Positions 50,057 through 59,681 of a stretch of 64,000 nucleotides of DNA are shown one piece after another (the first letter of the stretch is position 1; each line of letters starts with the position of its first letter). The stretch covers positions 16,059 through 80,058 of the forward strand of contig DGLB01000030.1 in NCBI GenBank assembly GCA_002387845.1. Direction: 5' to 3'. The position numbers were made by a program, and so were the translations under genes. Source of the DNA: Stenotrophomonas maltophilia. GTDB taxonomy: Bacteria > Pseudomonadota > Gammaproteobacteria > Xanthomonadales > Xanthomonadaceae. The notes under the pieces were generated by a model. It was given only the letters and a program-made list of their open reading frames with translations, made no database searches and was not told the DNA's origin.

Positions 50057-50076
50057 AAATGAGAGCTGTTATCATT
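50057..50076 (+). promoter_or_regulatory. Fur-like box upstream of the siderophore operon
   Basis: TGAGAGCTGTTATCA (50060-50074) matches 10 of 14 defined positions of the 7-1-7 Fur core TGATAAT-N-ATTATCA, and outer AAATGA/TCATTT are inverted. It lies 27 bases before the first gene of a complete catecholate siderophore cluster, which fits iron-dependent repression. Confidence 0.55.
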
Positions 50077-50102
50077 TGCGAATCGTTCGCTCGTGGTGTG
50101 TG

Positions 50103-51299
50103 ATGCGCTCAACTCCCTCTGTTCCTGGTTTGCCCGCGCTGGTGTTTGCCGCCCTGGCGGGCACCATGGCGATGATGTCGTTCGTGGCCGTGGTGGGCCC
50201 GGTGGTGCGCCTGCTGGGGTTGTCGGAATGGCACGCGGGCTTGTCCGTCACCGCGGCGGGGGTGTTATGGATGCTCTCGGCGCGCCCGTGGGGCGGGCTC
50301 AGCGACCGGATCGGTCGCAAGCGGGTGCTGGTGATCGCGCTGCTGGCCTACGCCCTGATCTATATCGTGATGGCGGTGTTCGTCGACACCGCGCTGCGTT
50401 CGCCACCGGCGGTGTGGCTGTCGGTGCTGGCACTGGTGGGCACGCGGGCCCTGGTCGGCTTGTTCTATGCCGCCGTGCCGCCCACGGCGGCGGCCCTGGT
50501 GGCCGACGCGGCCCCGCCCGGTGAACGTGCCGGGGTGATGGCCAAACTGGGCAGCGCCAACGCGCTGGGCATGGTGGTCGGCCCCGCCGCCGCCGGCTGG
50601 GTGGCGTACCAGAACCTGTCGCTGACGCTGTATGTGGCCGCACTGCTGCCGCTGCTGGCCTTGGCTGCGGTGGCCTTCGGGCTGCCGTCGGCCGCACCGC
50701 CAGCGGCCGCCGCTGGCCGACCGCGCAGCACCCTGGCCTGGCATGACGCGCGCCTGCGTCTGCCGGTGCTGGCCGTGTTCCTGGCCATGGTCTCGGTGAC
50801 CATCGCGCAGGTCACGGTGGGCTTCTTTGCCATCGATCGGCTGCGGCTGAGCCCCGCCGACGGTGCGCGCATGGCCGGGCTGGCGCTCACCGCGGTCGGG
50901 GTGGGGCTGATCCTGGCGCAGGTCGGGGTGATGAAGCTCAAGGGCGTGCCGCCGCGGCGCTGGATTGCCGTGGGCGCGTTGATCTCCGGCATCGGCTTTG
51001 CCTCGGTGTCGCTGGTGCAGGTGCCGTGGCAGCTGCTGGCGACCTACGCCGTGGCCGCCTTCGGGATGGGTTTTGTGTTTCCGTCGTTCCAGGCGCTGGC
51101 CGCCGATTCGGTGGACGCACATGAGCAGGGTGCCGCCGCCGGCGCGGTGGCATCCGTGCAGGGGCTGGGCATGGTGATCGGCCCGATGGTGGGGACGCTG
51201 CTCTACCGGGTGGCCCCTCCGCTGCCTTACCTGCTGGTCGGGGTGCTGTTGCTGGCGCTGTCGGTCGCGGCGGCACTGCATGCGAGGCGCGCGCCATGA
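50103..51299 (+). CDS. MFS exporter of the siderophore cluster
   Basis: A 398-residue, 12-helix major facilitator. Motifs include SARPWGGLSDRIGRKRVLVIAL in loop 2-3 and PPTAAALVADAAPPGERAGVM in TM5, the pattern of siderophore-export MFS such as YmfD or EntS. It opens the operon and overlaps entC (ATGA), so its product most likely releases the catecholate siderophore or its precursor from the cytoplasm. The ATG at 50103 follows a GTGGTGTGTG run without a strong Shine-Dalgarno sequence; a GTG a few codons earlier is possible. A Fur-like box lies 27 bases upstream. Confidence 0.85.
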   Translation: MRSTPSVPGLPALVFAALAGTMAMMSFVAVVGPVVRLLGLSEWHAGLSVTAAGVLWMLSARPWGGLSDRIGRKRVLVIALLAYALIYIVMAVFVDTALRSPPAVWLSVLALVGTRALVGLFYAAVPPTAAALVADAAPPGERAGVMAKLGSANALGMVVGPAAAGWVAYQNLSLTLYVAALLPLLALAAVAFGLPSAAPPAAAAGRPRSTLAWHDARLRLPVLAVFLAMVSVTIAQVTVGFFAIDRLRLSPADGARMAGLALTAVGVGLILAQVGVMKLKGVPPRRWIAVGALISGIGFASVSLVQVPWQLLATYAVAAFGMGFVFPSFQALAADSVDAHEQGAAAGAVASVQGLGMVIGPMVGTLLYRVAPPLPYLLVGVLLLALSVAAALHARRAP

Positions 51300-52486
51300 G
51301 TGAGGCCCTGTACGCCACCAGCGCCAACGACGACGCATTCGGGGGCATCGAACTGAACGATGCCGCACCAGGATTCCTGCTGCGCACCGGCACGCGCACA
51401 CTGGACGCCCGCGGTTGCCGGGCCATGCTGCCCGCGGGCGGCACCGCGACATTGCGTGCGCGGGTGAGCGACTTCTTCAACGCCAACACCACCGGCTTGC
51501 CGTTGCTGGTGGGCGCGCTGCCGTTCGATCCGACCGCGTTGGATGCGCTGTACCAACCGGTTTCGTTGCTGGCGGGGTTACCGTCACACCCGCAGCCGAT
51601 TCCGGCGTTCGTGGGTGATGTCCGCAGCGAACCGACCCCGCAGGCCTATGCCGATGCCGTGGGCCACGCGCTGGACACCTTGAACAACCCGTACACCCCG
51701 CTGCGCAAGGTGGTGCTGGCACGCAGCCTGCACGTGACCGCCACGGGCCCGATTGACCCGCACGCCTTGGCGATGCGCCTGGGCCAGGATGCCGGCGTGG
51801 CCCCGTTCGTGGCGGCGCTGCCGGAGGACCCGCGCCTTCCACCGGCATGGCTGGTGGGGGCCAGCCCGGAACTGCTGGTGTCGCGGCAGGGACGCAGCGT
51901 GTACTCGCATCCGCTGGCCGGGTCGGCACGACGCAGTGCGGATCCGACCGAGGACGCAGCTGCGGCGCAGGCACTGCTGGGCTCGGCCAAGGACCATGAC
52001 GAGCATCGCTACGTGGTCGAGGCCATTGTTGAAGCGCTGATGCCCTGGTGCAGCGACATCCGCGCGCCACAGCGACCGGAACTGCATGCCACCGCCAGCA
52101 TGTGGCATCTGGGCACGCGCATTGAAGCGACCCTGCGTGATCCGTCCACGCCGGTCGCCGCGCTGCTGGCGGCGCTGCATCCCACCCCGGCGGTCTGTGG
52201 CACCCCGCACGACGATGCGATGTACAGCATTCGCCGGCTGGAACCGAATCCGCGTGGCTTCTATGCCGGCGCGGTGGGCTGGATGGATGCCGAGGGTGAC
52301 GGTGAATGGTATGTGGCCATTCGCTGCGCACGCGTGCAGGGCGCGCAGGCGCAGGTGTTTGCCGGTGCCGGCATCGTGTCCGGTTCGCAACCTGCGCTGG
52401 AAGTGGCCGAAACGGCGGCGAAATTCACTGCAATGCTGAGCGCCCTGGGCATCGGCCCTGCGGCTTCAACGGAAACCGATTCATGA
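51296..52486 (+). CDS. entC: Isochorismate synthase
   Basis: A 396-residue chorismate-utilising enzyme. Conserved motifs are visible in order: KVVLARSL, GASPELLVSR, HPLAGSARR, KDHDEHRYVV, WHLGTRIEAT, HPTPAVCGTP, GFYAGAVGW and AGAGIVSGSQP, with the Mg-binding Glu residues in EHRYVV and near the end (PALEVAET). EntC/DhbC converts chorismate to isochorismate, the first step to 2,3-dihydroxybenzoate. Start and stop both overlap their neighbours by four bases (ATGA). Confidence 0.93.
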   Translation: MSEALYATSANDDAFGGIELNDAAPGFLLRTGTRTLDARGCRAMLPAGGTATLRARVSDFFNANTTGLPLLVGALPFDPTALDALYQPVSLLAGLPSHPQPIPAFVGDVRSEPTPQAYADAVGHALDTLNNPYTPLRKVVLARSLHVTATGPIDPHALAMRLGQDAGVAPFVAALPEDPRLPPAWLVGASPELLVSRQGRSVYSHPLAGSARRSADPTEDAAAAQALLGSAKDHDEHRYVVEAIVEALMPWCSDIRAPQRPELHATASMWHLGTRIEATLRDPSTPVAALLAALHPTPAVCGTPHDDAMYSIRRLEPNPRGFYAGAVGWMDAEGDGEWYVAIRCARVQGAQAQVFAGAGIVSGSQPALEVAETAAKFTAMLSALGIGPAASTETDS

Positions 52487-54141
52487 TGATGCACTTCAAT
52501 GACGCGCACGCGCGTCTGCCACTGGCGCAGTCCTGGCCGGCCGCACGTGCGGCGCGTTACCGCGCTGCCGGGTACTGGCGCGGCGAAACCCTGCCGGGCA
52601 TGTTGCGCGAACGTGCTGAGACTTATGCCGATGATCTTGCGGTGATCGGCAATGAGGTCCGGCTGACCTATGCGCAGCTCTGGCAGCACGCCGGGCGCAT
52701 CGGGGCCGGTCTGTTGGCGCGCGGGCTGCGCCCGGGCGACCGTGTGGTGGTGCAGCTGGGCAACACCGGTGATTTCATCGCGGTGGTGTTCGGGCTGTTC
52801 CGTGCCGGTCTGATTCCGGTGTATGCCTTGCCGGCGCACCGGTTCACCGAGGTGAGCCATGTGTTGGACAAGGCCCAGGCCAGCGCCTACATCGCCACCG
52901 CCCAGTACGAAGGTTTCGACTACCGCACGCTGGCGCGCGAGCTGCTGGCGGCGCGTCCGGCGCTGCAGCAGGTGGTGATCAGCGGCGACGGCCAGGAATT
53001 CCCGTCCGTGGCATCGCTGGACGGCGACACCGCGGCGCTGCCGCCCGACCCGGATCCGCAGTCGGTGGCCTTCCTGCAGCTCTCTGGTGGCAGCACGGGG
53101 CTGTCCAAGCTGATTCCGCGCACCCACGACGACTACCTGTATTCGGTGCGCGCCAGTAATGAGATCTGCGCGATCACCCGCAGCAGCGTGTACATGGTCG
53201 CGCTGCCGGCCGCGCACAACTTCCCGATGAGCTCGCCCGGCTTCCTGGGCGCGTTGTATGCCGGTGCGCGGGTGGTGTTGAGCCCGGGCCCTGGCCCGGA
53301 CGTGGCGTTCCCGCTGATCGCGCGCGAACAGGTGACCTGCGTGGGGCTGGTGCCCCCGCTGGCGCTGCTGTGGGCGCAGGCCGCCCCGACCAGCGCGCAC
53401 GACCTGTCCAGCCTGAAGGTGGTGCAGGTCGGTGGGGCCAAACTGGTACCGGAAGCGGCGCGGCGGGTGGTGGATGGGCTGGGCTGCCAGCTGCAACAGG
53501 TGTTCGGTATGGCCGAAGGCCTGGTCAACTACACCCGTCTGCACGATGCCACCGACATCGTGCTGGGCACGCAGGGGCGGCCGATCTCGCCGGATGACGA
53601 AGTGCTGGTGCTGGACGATCACGGTCACCCGGTCGCACCCGGTGAAGTGGGGCACCTGCTGACGCGTGGGCCGTACACGATCGGGGCCTATCACAACGAC
53701 CCGGGTGCCAATGCGCGTTCGTTCACCGAAGATGGCTTCTACCGCACCGGCGACCGCGTGCAGCAGCTGCCGGGGGGCTATCTGGTGGTGCAGGGCCGCG
53801 CCGGCGACCACATCAACCGTGCCGGTGAGAAGATCTCCGCCGAGGAAATCGAAGACCATCTGCTGGCACACAGCGCCGTGTTCGATGCCGCCGTGGTGTC
53901 CATTCCAGATCCTTACCTGGGCGAACGCAGCTGTGCGTTTGTGATCGCCCAGGGTGAGCCGCCGACGGCCGCCCAGCTCAAGGCGTGGGTGCGTGGGCGT
54001 GGTGTCGCCGCGTTCAAGGTGCCCGACCAGGTCGTGTTCGTGCCGGCGTTCGGTACCACCGCCGTGGGCAAGATCAGTCGTCGCGAGCTGCGTGCGCAGT
54101 TGCGCGACCAACACCTGCAACAGATGGGAGAACCGCGCTGA
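52483..54141 (+). CDS. entE: 2,3-dihydroxybenzoate-AMP ligase
   Basis: A 552-residue ANL-superfamily enzyme. The P-loop motif is LQLSGGSTGLSKLIPRT, with AAHNFPMSSPG (DHB pocket Asn/His region as in EntE/DhbE), QVFGMAEGLVNYTRL, YRTGDR, and the C-terminal Lys in GTTAVGKISRRELR. It activates 2,3-DHB as adenylate and loads it on the aryl carrier protein. Three successive ATG codons (52483, 52486, 52489) could start it; the first overlaps the entC stop. It lies between entC and the isochorismatase gene. Confidence 0.93.
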   Translation: MMMHFNDAHARLPLAQSWPAARAARYRAAGYWRGETLPGMLRERAETYADDLAVIGNEVRLTYAQLWQHAGRIGAGLLARGLRPGDRVVVQLGNTGDFIAVVFGLFRAGLIPVYALPAHRFTEVSHVLDKAQASAYIATAQYEGFDYRTLARELLAARPALQQVVISGDGQEFPSVASLDGDTAALPPDPDPQSVAFLQLSGGSTGLSKLIPRTHDDYLYSVRASNEICAITRSSVYMVALPAAHNFPMSSPGFLGALYAGARVVLSPGPGPDVAFPLIAREQVTCVGLVPPLALLWAQAAPTSAHDLSSLKVVQVGGAKLVPEAARRVVDGLGCQLQQVFGMAEGLVNYTRLHDATDIVLGTQGRPISPDDEVLVLDDHGHPVAPGEVGHLLTRGPYTIGAYHNDPGANARSFTEDGFYRTGDRVQQLPGGYLVVQGRAGDHINRAGEKISAEEIEDHLLAHSAVFDAAVVSIPDPYLGERSCAFVIAQGEPPTAAQLKAWVRGRGVAAFKVPDQVVFVPAFGTTAVGKISRRELRAQLRDQHLQQMGEPR

Positions 54142-54776
54142 TGGCGCTGCCGAAGATTACCCCTTACCCGCTGCCGGTGGCAGCAGAGCTGCCCGCAGCG
54201 CGTGGACCGTGGCGGCTGCAGGCCGGGCGTGCGGCCCTGCTGGTGCATGACATGCAGCAGTACTTCCTGGCCGCATTCGCCGCGGATGCCAGTCCACTGG
54301 CCCCGGCCATCGCCAACATCGCGCGGCTGCTCCAGCATTGCCGGCAGCGGGGTATTCCGGTGTTCTACACCGCCCAACGTGGCAACCAGGACCGCCGCGA
54401 CCGTGGCCTGCAGGCCGACCTGTGGGGTCCGGGCATGCAGGCGACCGCCGAGCACGAAACGATCATTGACGCGCTGGCTCCGGCAGTGGGCGACCACGTG
54501 CTGGTCAAGCACCGTTACAGCGCCTTCCAGCGCAGCAACCTGGAAACGATGATGCGGGCACGCGGTCGCGACCAGCTGCTGGTGACCGGCGTGTATGCGC
54601 ACATCGGCTGCACCGCCACGGTGAGCGAGGCGTTCCAGCGCGACATCGAAGCCTTCATCGCGGCCGATGCCGTCGCAGACTTTTCGCGCGCCGACCACGA
54701 TCTGGCACTGCACTGGATTGCCCGCACCACCGGCGTGCCGTTGACCACCGACACCCTGCTGGAGCAGCTGGCATGA
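54141..54776 (+). CDS. entB: Isochorismatase (EntB N-terminal-type, without carrier domain)
   Basis: A 211-residue protein equal to the isochorismatase half of EntB. ALLVHDMQQYFLAAF (catalytic Asp37), KHRYSAFQRSNL and VTGVYAHIGCTAT are the EntB/DhbB signature. It hydrolyses isochorismate to 2,3-dihydro-2,3-dihydroxybenzoate and pyruvate. In E. coli the aryl carrier domain is fused at the C-terminus; here the gene stops after the hydrolase and the carrier is the next ORF, overlapping by four bases. Its start overlaps the entE stop by one base. Confidence 0.92.
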   Translation: MALPKITPYPLPVAAELPAARGPWRLQAGRAALLVHDMQQYFLAAFAADASPLAPAIANIARLLQHCRQRGIPVFYTAQRGNQDRRDRGLQADLWGPGMQATAEHETIIDALAPAVGDHVLVKHRYSAFQRSNLETMMRARGRDQLLVTGVYAHIGCTATVSEAFQRDIEAFIAADAVADFSRADHDLALHWIARTTGVPLTTDTLLEQLA

Positions 54777-55030
54777 GCACCGACACCCTTCCGCTGACCC
54801 TGGAACGCATGCGCGCCGACATCGCCGGCATGCTCGGCGAAACCCCCGATGCGGTGGGCGACGACGATCACCTGATGGACCTGGGCCTGGATTCGATGCG
54901 CGTCCTCGGCCTGGTGCTGGCGTGGGGCAACACCGGCATTCCGCTTGAGTTCGGTCACCTGGCCGAGCACACCACGCTGCGTGACTGGTGGAATGTCGTG
55001 CAGCGCCTGCAGGGCACGGCCCCGGCATGA
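54773..55030 (+). CDS. Stand-alone aryl carrier protein
   Basis: An 85-residue carrier protein with the phosphopantetheine Ser41 in DLGLDSMRVLGL and four predicted helices. It corresponds to the C-terminal ArCP of EntB, here as a separate polypeptide, so DHB is loaded onto a free carrier that must dock with the EntF condensation domain. Start and stop overlap the flanking genes by four bases each, which should keep its synthesis tied to both. No phosphopantetheinyl transferase is in the window. Confidence 0.9.
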   Translation: MSTDTLPLTLERMRADIAGMLGETPDAVGDDDHLMDLGLDSMRVLGLVLAWGNTGIPLEFGHLAEHTTLRDWWNVVQRLQGTAPA

Positions 55031-58000
55031 AGGGCCACGTGGTCGCCGCACCGCGGGACGAGGTGCGCCGATTCGCCCTGACCGAAGCGCAGACCGGGCT
55101 GTGGTATGCGCAGCGGCTGGCGCTGGCCCCGGCCGCGTTCAATACCGCGCACGCGGTCTGGTTGGATGGACCGCTGGACATCGTGCGCTTCAGCGCCGCG
55201 GCGGACCAGATGGCGACGGAAGCCCAGTCGCTGGCGCTGCGCTTTGCCGAGCGCGCCGATGGCGTGCCGGAACAATGGCGGGACATCGCACATGTACCGC
55301 ACCTGCAGGTGGTGGACGCGTCCGGCGAGGACGATCCTGCGCAGTCCGCGCGCGCGGCAATGGACCGCGACCGCTTGACGCCGGTGGATCCGCAGCGTGA
55401 CCGCATCGCCCAGCAGCGCCTGTTCGTGCTGGGGCCGCAGAAACACGTCTGGTACCTGCGGGTGCATCATCTGGCCACCGACGGCTATGGCATGGCGCTG
55501 GCGGGGGAGCGCCTGTGTGCGTTGTATGCCGGCGAAGCAGCGCAGGCCGCGCTGCAGCCGTGGTCGCCGGTGCTGGAGGAAGACGCTGCCTATTGCCGTG
55601 GCGAACGCCGAAGCACCGACGCCGCCTGGTGGCAGGCCTACATGGAGGGTGCGGGGCCGGCAGAAGGCAGTGGTCGGGTGGCGGCCAGCGATGCCCTGCG
55701 CGGCGTGTGGCCGATGCGGCCGGCGTTCTGCGCGTCATTGCGTGCGGCCGCGCAGCAGATCGGGCAGCCCTGGCCGGACCTGTTGACCGCGCTGGTGGCG
55801 GCGTACTGCCAGCGCATGGCCGCGCAGGAAGAAGTGGTGGTCGGGGTGCCGACCATGGGCCGGTTGGGCAGCGCGTCCGCGCGGGTGCCGGCGATGGTGA
55901 TGAATGTACTGCCGCTGCGCACACGTGCGTGCGATGACGACACGGTGGAGGCGTACCTGCGCGACACCGCACGTGACCTGGTGCGCGGACGCCGGCATGG
56001 TCGCTATCGGGGCGAGCAGCTGCGCCGCGACCTGGGCTGGCTGGGTCGTCAGCATCGCCTGCACGGGCCGCTGGTGAACGTGCAGCCGTTCTATCGGCCG
56101 TTGCCCTGGCCGGGGGCCGCTGCCGCGCTGGAGATCCTCGGCACCGGGCCGGTGGATGAGATCACCTTTGGCTTCCGTGGCGATGCCATGAGCGGCCTGC
56201 AGCTGGAAATCGAGGCCAATCCCGGGCTGTTCGATCATGCCGCGTTGGCGGCCCATGCGGCACGGTTGCCGCATTTCGTGGCGCAGGCGCTGCAGGTGCT
56301 GGGCGAGGGCGGGCAGATGGGCGAGATCGAGCTGGCCACGCCGGACGAAGCGCAGCACTGGCTGCATGCGGTCAATGCGACGTCGCATCCGGTGGACGAT
56401 GTCTCCCTCGCCGCCCTGTTGCTGGCGCAGATGGACGCGACCCCGCAGGCCACCGCGCTGGAGTTCGAGGGCGAGTCGCTCAGCTACGCGGCGCTGGAAG
56501 TACGCAGCCGTGCACTGGCGCTGCAACTGCGTGCGCGGGGTGTTGGCCGTGAGAGCCGCGTGGTGGTGGCGCTGCCGCGTTCGCTGTCGCTGCTGGTTGC
56601 GCTGGTGGCCGTGCTGCGTGCGGGCGCGGCCTACCTGCCGGTGGATCTGGCGCACCCGGATGCGCGCCTGCGCCGCGTGCTGGAGATCAGCCAGCCGGCC
56701 TGCGTGTTGACCGAAGCGGATGCGGCGGCGCGCTTTGACGGCCTGCCCGTGCTGACGCCTGCACAGTGGGCTGAACAGACGTCCGATGTGTTGCACGACA
56801 ACGTGCAGCCCACCGACGCGGCGTATGTGATTTTCACCTCGGGTTCCACCGGCGAACCGAAGGGCGTGCTGGTGGAGCACCGCGCGATCGTCAACCGCCT
56901 GCAGTGGATGCGCCATCATTACGGCTTCGATGCCCGCGAGCGCGTGCTGCAGAAGACCCCCTCGACGTTCGACGTGTCGGTCTGGGAATTCTTCCTGCCC
57001 CTGCTCAGCGGCGGCACGCTGGTGATTGCCGCGCCTGGCGTGCATCGCGACCCGCAGGCGCTGGCGCGGTTGATCCGCCGCGCGCGGATCAGCACCGTGC
57101 ATTTCGTGCCGTCGATGCTGGACGCGTTTGTATCGGTTCCGGAAAGCAATGGCCTGGCGCTGCGGCAGGTGTTCACCAGTGGCGAGGCACTGGAACCGAC
57201 GCTGCGCGATCGCTTCCATGCCCGCATCCACGCCGAGCTGCACAATCTGTACGGTCCGACCGAAGCGGCCGTCGATGTGAGCTGGTGGCCGGCCACCGCT
57301 GACGACCGTTCGCAGCGGGTCCCGATCGGCTATCCGGTCTGGAACACGCGGATGTATGTGCTGGATGCACGGCTGCGCCCGCTGCCGGCCGGGGTGCCGG
57401 GCGATCTGTACCTGGGCGGCGTGCAGCTGGCGCGCGGCTACCTGGGCCGGGATGATCTCACCGCCGAACGCTTCATCGCCGACCCGCATCTGCCGGGCGA
57501 ACGCCTGTACCGCACCGGCGACCGGGCGCGGTGGCGGCAGGATGGGGTCGTGGAGTACCTGGGCCGCAGCGATCACCAGGTGAAGCTGCGCGGGCTGCGC
57601 ATTGAACCGGGCGAGATCGAGGCCGTGCTGCGCGGTGTTGCCGGCGTTACCCGCGCCGAGGTGCTGGTACGCGATGCGGCGCTGGTGGCGTATGTCTCCG
57701 GCAGTGCCTTCGATCCGGAGGCGCTGCGTCAGCACGCGGTCACCCAGCTTCCCGACTACATGGTGCCGTCCGCGTTCGTGTCCATCGACAGCTGGCCGGT
57801 CACCGCCAATGGCAAGCTCGATCGGGATGCCTTGCCCGCACCGGTGGTGGTGAGGGCGGCCGGGCGTGCACCTGCCACCGACAGCGAGCGCCGCCTGGCC
57901 GCGCTGTTCGCCCAGGTGCTGGCGCTGCCTTCGGCCGTGGATGCCGATGCGGACTTCTTCGCGCTGGGCGGTGATTCGCTCAGCGCCGTGCGGTTATTGC

Positions 58001-58923
58001 TGGAGATCCAGCAGCACTGGTCGCACGATCCCGGGTTGGGCACGTTGTTCGAACATGCCACGGTGGCCGCGTTGGCCGCACGGCTGGACCGCCCGGCGGC
58101 GGTCGCCGATCACGGGCTGGGCCCGGTGATCACCCTGGCAGCCGGCGAGCCGGGCAGGGCACCGCTGTTTGTGATCCACCCCGCTGGCGGCATTGCCTGG
58201 AACTACCGCGAACTGGCCGCCGCGCTGCAGCCGGCGCGTGTGGTGCATGGGCTGCAGTCGCCGGCCTTGGATCTGATCGCGCCGCTGCCGGACAGCATCA
58301 CCACCCTGGCCGCAGCGTATGCGGCACGCATCGTTCACCTGCAACCGGAAGGACCGGTGCACCTGCTGGGCTGGTCGGTGGGCGGCATCATCGCCCAGGC
58401 CATTGCCGTGCATCTGCAGTCGCTGGGCCGCGCGGTGGGCGCACTGGTGCTGCTGGATGCCTATCCCAGCGAATGCTGGCGGGCAGAGCCCGAGCCGGAT
58501 CCGGTGGCCGCGTTGCGGGCGCTGCTGGCCATTGCCGGCTACGACCCGGACGGGCACCCGGAGCTGGACAGCCGCGACCGCATTGTGGGCTTCCTGCGTC
58601 GCGGCGACAGCGCACTGGGTAACCTGCCTGACGCGGTGCTGGATGGCGTGGTGCGCGCGGTGACCGGCACCAACCGGCTGATCCGTGAACACCACCATCG
58701 CCACTTCAATGGCGTGTTGGCGCATGTCCGTGCGGCGCGCGACCACGTGCAACGCCCGCACCTGCAGTCGTCGCTGTGGCAGGCCCACGCGTCACAGGTG
58801 GAGGCGGTGCCGCTGCCGTTCCTGCACAGCGAACTGACCGGGCGTGATGCGGTGGCGCAGCTCGCCCCGTGGCTGTCGCAGCGTCTTGCTGCCTTCGATA
58901 CTCCCAAGGACGTCTCTTCATGA
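55027..58923 (+). CDS. entF: Nonribosomal peptide synthetase EntF type (C-A-T-TE)
   Basis: A 1298-residue synthetase. Domains: condensation (about 10-440) with HHLATDGYG (about 146-154); adenylation (about 460-960) with FTSGSTGEPKGVLVEH and NLYGPTEAAVDVSWW; carrier with FFALGGDSLS (Ser about 983); thioesterase with GWSVGG (Ser about 1116). Residues of the specificity pocket read D-V-W-H-F-S-L-V-D, the serine code of E. coli EntF. It should join DHB to serine and release oligo-DHB-serine products; the S. maltophilia product is reported as distinct from enterobactin. Start and stop overlap neighbours (ATGA). Confidence 0.93.
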   Translation: MKGHVVAAPRDEVRRFALTEAQTGLWYAQRLALAPAAFNTAHAVWLDGPLDIVRFSAAADQMATEAQSLALRFAERADGVPEQWRDIAHVPHLQVVDASGEDDPAQSARAAMDRDRLTPVDPQRDRIAQQRLFVLGPQKHVWYLRVHHLATDGYGMALAGERLCALYAGEAAQAALQPWSPVLEEDAAYCRGERRSTDAAWWQAYMEGAGPAEGSGRVAASDALRGVWPMRPAFCASLRAAAQQIGQPWPDLLTALVAAYCQRMAAQEEVVVGVPTMGRLGSASARVPAMVMNVLPLRTRACDDDTVEAYLRDTARDLVRGRRHGRYRGEQLRRDLGWLGRQHRLHGPLVNVQPFYRPLPWPGAAAALEILGTGPVDEITFGFRGDAMSGLQLEIEANPGLFDHAALAAHAARLPHFVAQALQVLGEGGQMGEIELATPDEAQHWLHAVNATSHPVDDVSLAALLLAQMDATPQATALEFEGESLSYAALEVRSRALALQLRARGVGRESRVVVALPRSLSLLVALVAVLRAGAAYLPVDLAHPDARLRRVLEISQPACVLTEADAAARFDGLPVLTPAQWAEQTSDVLHDNVQPTDAAYVIFTSGSTGEPKGVLVEHRAIVNRLQWMRHHYGFDARERVLQKTPSTFDVSVWEFFLPLLSGGTLVIAAPGVHRDPQALARLIRRARISTVHFVPSMLDAFVSVPESNGLALRQVFTSGEALEPTLRDRFHARIHAELHNLYGPTEAAVDVSWWPATADDRSQRVPIGYPVWNTRMYVLDARLRPLPAGVPGDLYLGGVQLARGYLGRDDLTAERFIADPHLPGERLYRTGDRARWRQDGVVEYLGRSDHQVKLRGLRIEPGEIEAVLRGVAGVTRAEVLVRDAALVAYVSGSAFDPEALRQHAVTQLPDYMVPSAFVSIDSWPVTANGKLDRDALPAPVVVRAAGRAPATDSERRLAALFAQVLALPSAVDADADFFALGGDSLSAVRLLLEIQQHWSHDPGLGTLFEHATVAALAARLDRPAAVADHGLGPVITLAAGEPGRAPLFVIHPAGGIAWNYRELAAALQPARVVHGLQSPALDLIAPLPDSITTLAAAYAARIVHLQPEGPVHLLGWSVGGIIAQAIAVHLQSLGRAVGALVLLDAYPSECWRAEPEPDPVAALRALLAIAGYDPDGHPELDSRDRIVGFLRRGDSALGNLPDAVLDGVVRAVTGTNRLIREHHHRHFNGVLAHVRAARDHVQRPHLQSSLWQAHASQVEAVPLPFLHSELTGRDAVAQLAPWLSQRLAAFDTPKDVSS

Positions 58924-59681
58924 AACTCACCGGATTCAACGGCACCGTGGCGCTGGTCACCGGCGCGGCGGGCGGGATTGGCGCAGCGCTGGTGCAGTCG
59001 CTGCTGGATGCGGGTGCGGTGGTGGTGGCGACCGACCGCGACGCACCGGTGCTGGCGGCGCATCCGCGCCTGCATGCGCATGCGCTCGACGTCAGTGACG
59101 CGGCAGCGGTGGACGCGCGGGTCACGGCGGTCGAGGCTGGGCTGGGCCCGATTGGCTTCGGCGTCAACGTGGCCGGCGTGCTGCAGGTGGGTGAGGTGGC
59201 CGGCATCAGCGATGCGCAATGGCGCAGCGTGTTCGCGGTGAATACCGATGGTGTGTTCCATCTCGGGCGTGCATTGGCGCGGGTGATGACGCCGCGCCAG
59301 CGGGGTGCCATCGTCACGGTCAGCTCGAATGCGGCCGGGGTGCCGCGCCATGGCATGGCCGCCTATGCGGCCTCGAAGGCGGCCGCCACCATGTTCACCC
59401 GCTGCCTCGGCCTTGAACTGGCACCGCATGGCATCCGCTGCAACATCGTGGCGCCGGGGTCGACGTTGACGCCGATGCAGACCGGGATGTGGGCGGATGA
59501 CCAGGGCGCGCAGCGGGTCATTGCCGGCAGCCCGGAAACCTTCAAAGCGGGAATTCCGCTTGGCAAGCTGGCCCGGCCCGAAGATGTGGCGCAGGCGGTG
59601 ATGTTCCTGCTGTCCGACCAGGCCGGCCACATCGCCATGAGCGACCTGTACGTGGACGGCGGGGCCACGCTGCGCGGCTAG
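58920..59681 (+). CDS. entA: 2,3-dihydro-2,3-dihydroxybenzoate dehydrogenase
   Basis: A 253-residue classical SDR with TGAAGGIGAALV (about residues 15-26), NVAGVLQVGE, the Ser in TVSSNAAGVPR, YAASK (YxxxK) and PEDVAQAVMFLLSDQAGHI. In this setting it is EntA, which oxidises the dihydrodiol to 2,3-dihydroxybenzoate with NAD+. It is the last gene of the siderophore operon. Its stop (59679-59681) overlaps the stop of the convergent DUF2894 gene by four bases, leaving no room for a terminator between the two operons. Confidence 0.92.
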   Translation: MKLTGFNGTVALVTGAAGGIGAALVQSLLDAGAVVVATDRDAPVLAAHPRLHAHALDVSDAAAVDARVTAVEAGLGPIGFGVNVAGVLQVGEVAGISDAQWRSVFAVNTDGVFHLGRALARVMTPRQRGAIVTVSSNAAGVPRHGMAAYAASKAAATMFTRCLGLELAPHGIRCNIVAPGSTLTPMQTGMWADDQGAQRVIAGSPETFKAGIPLGKLARPEDVAQAVMFLLSDQAGHIAMSDLYVDGGATLRG

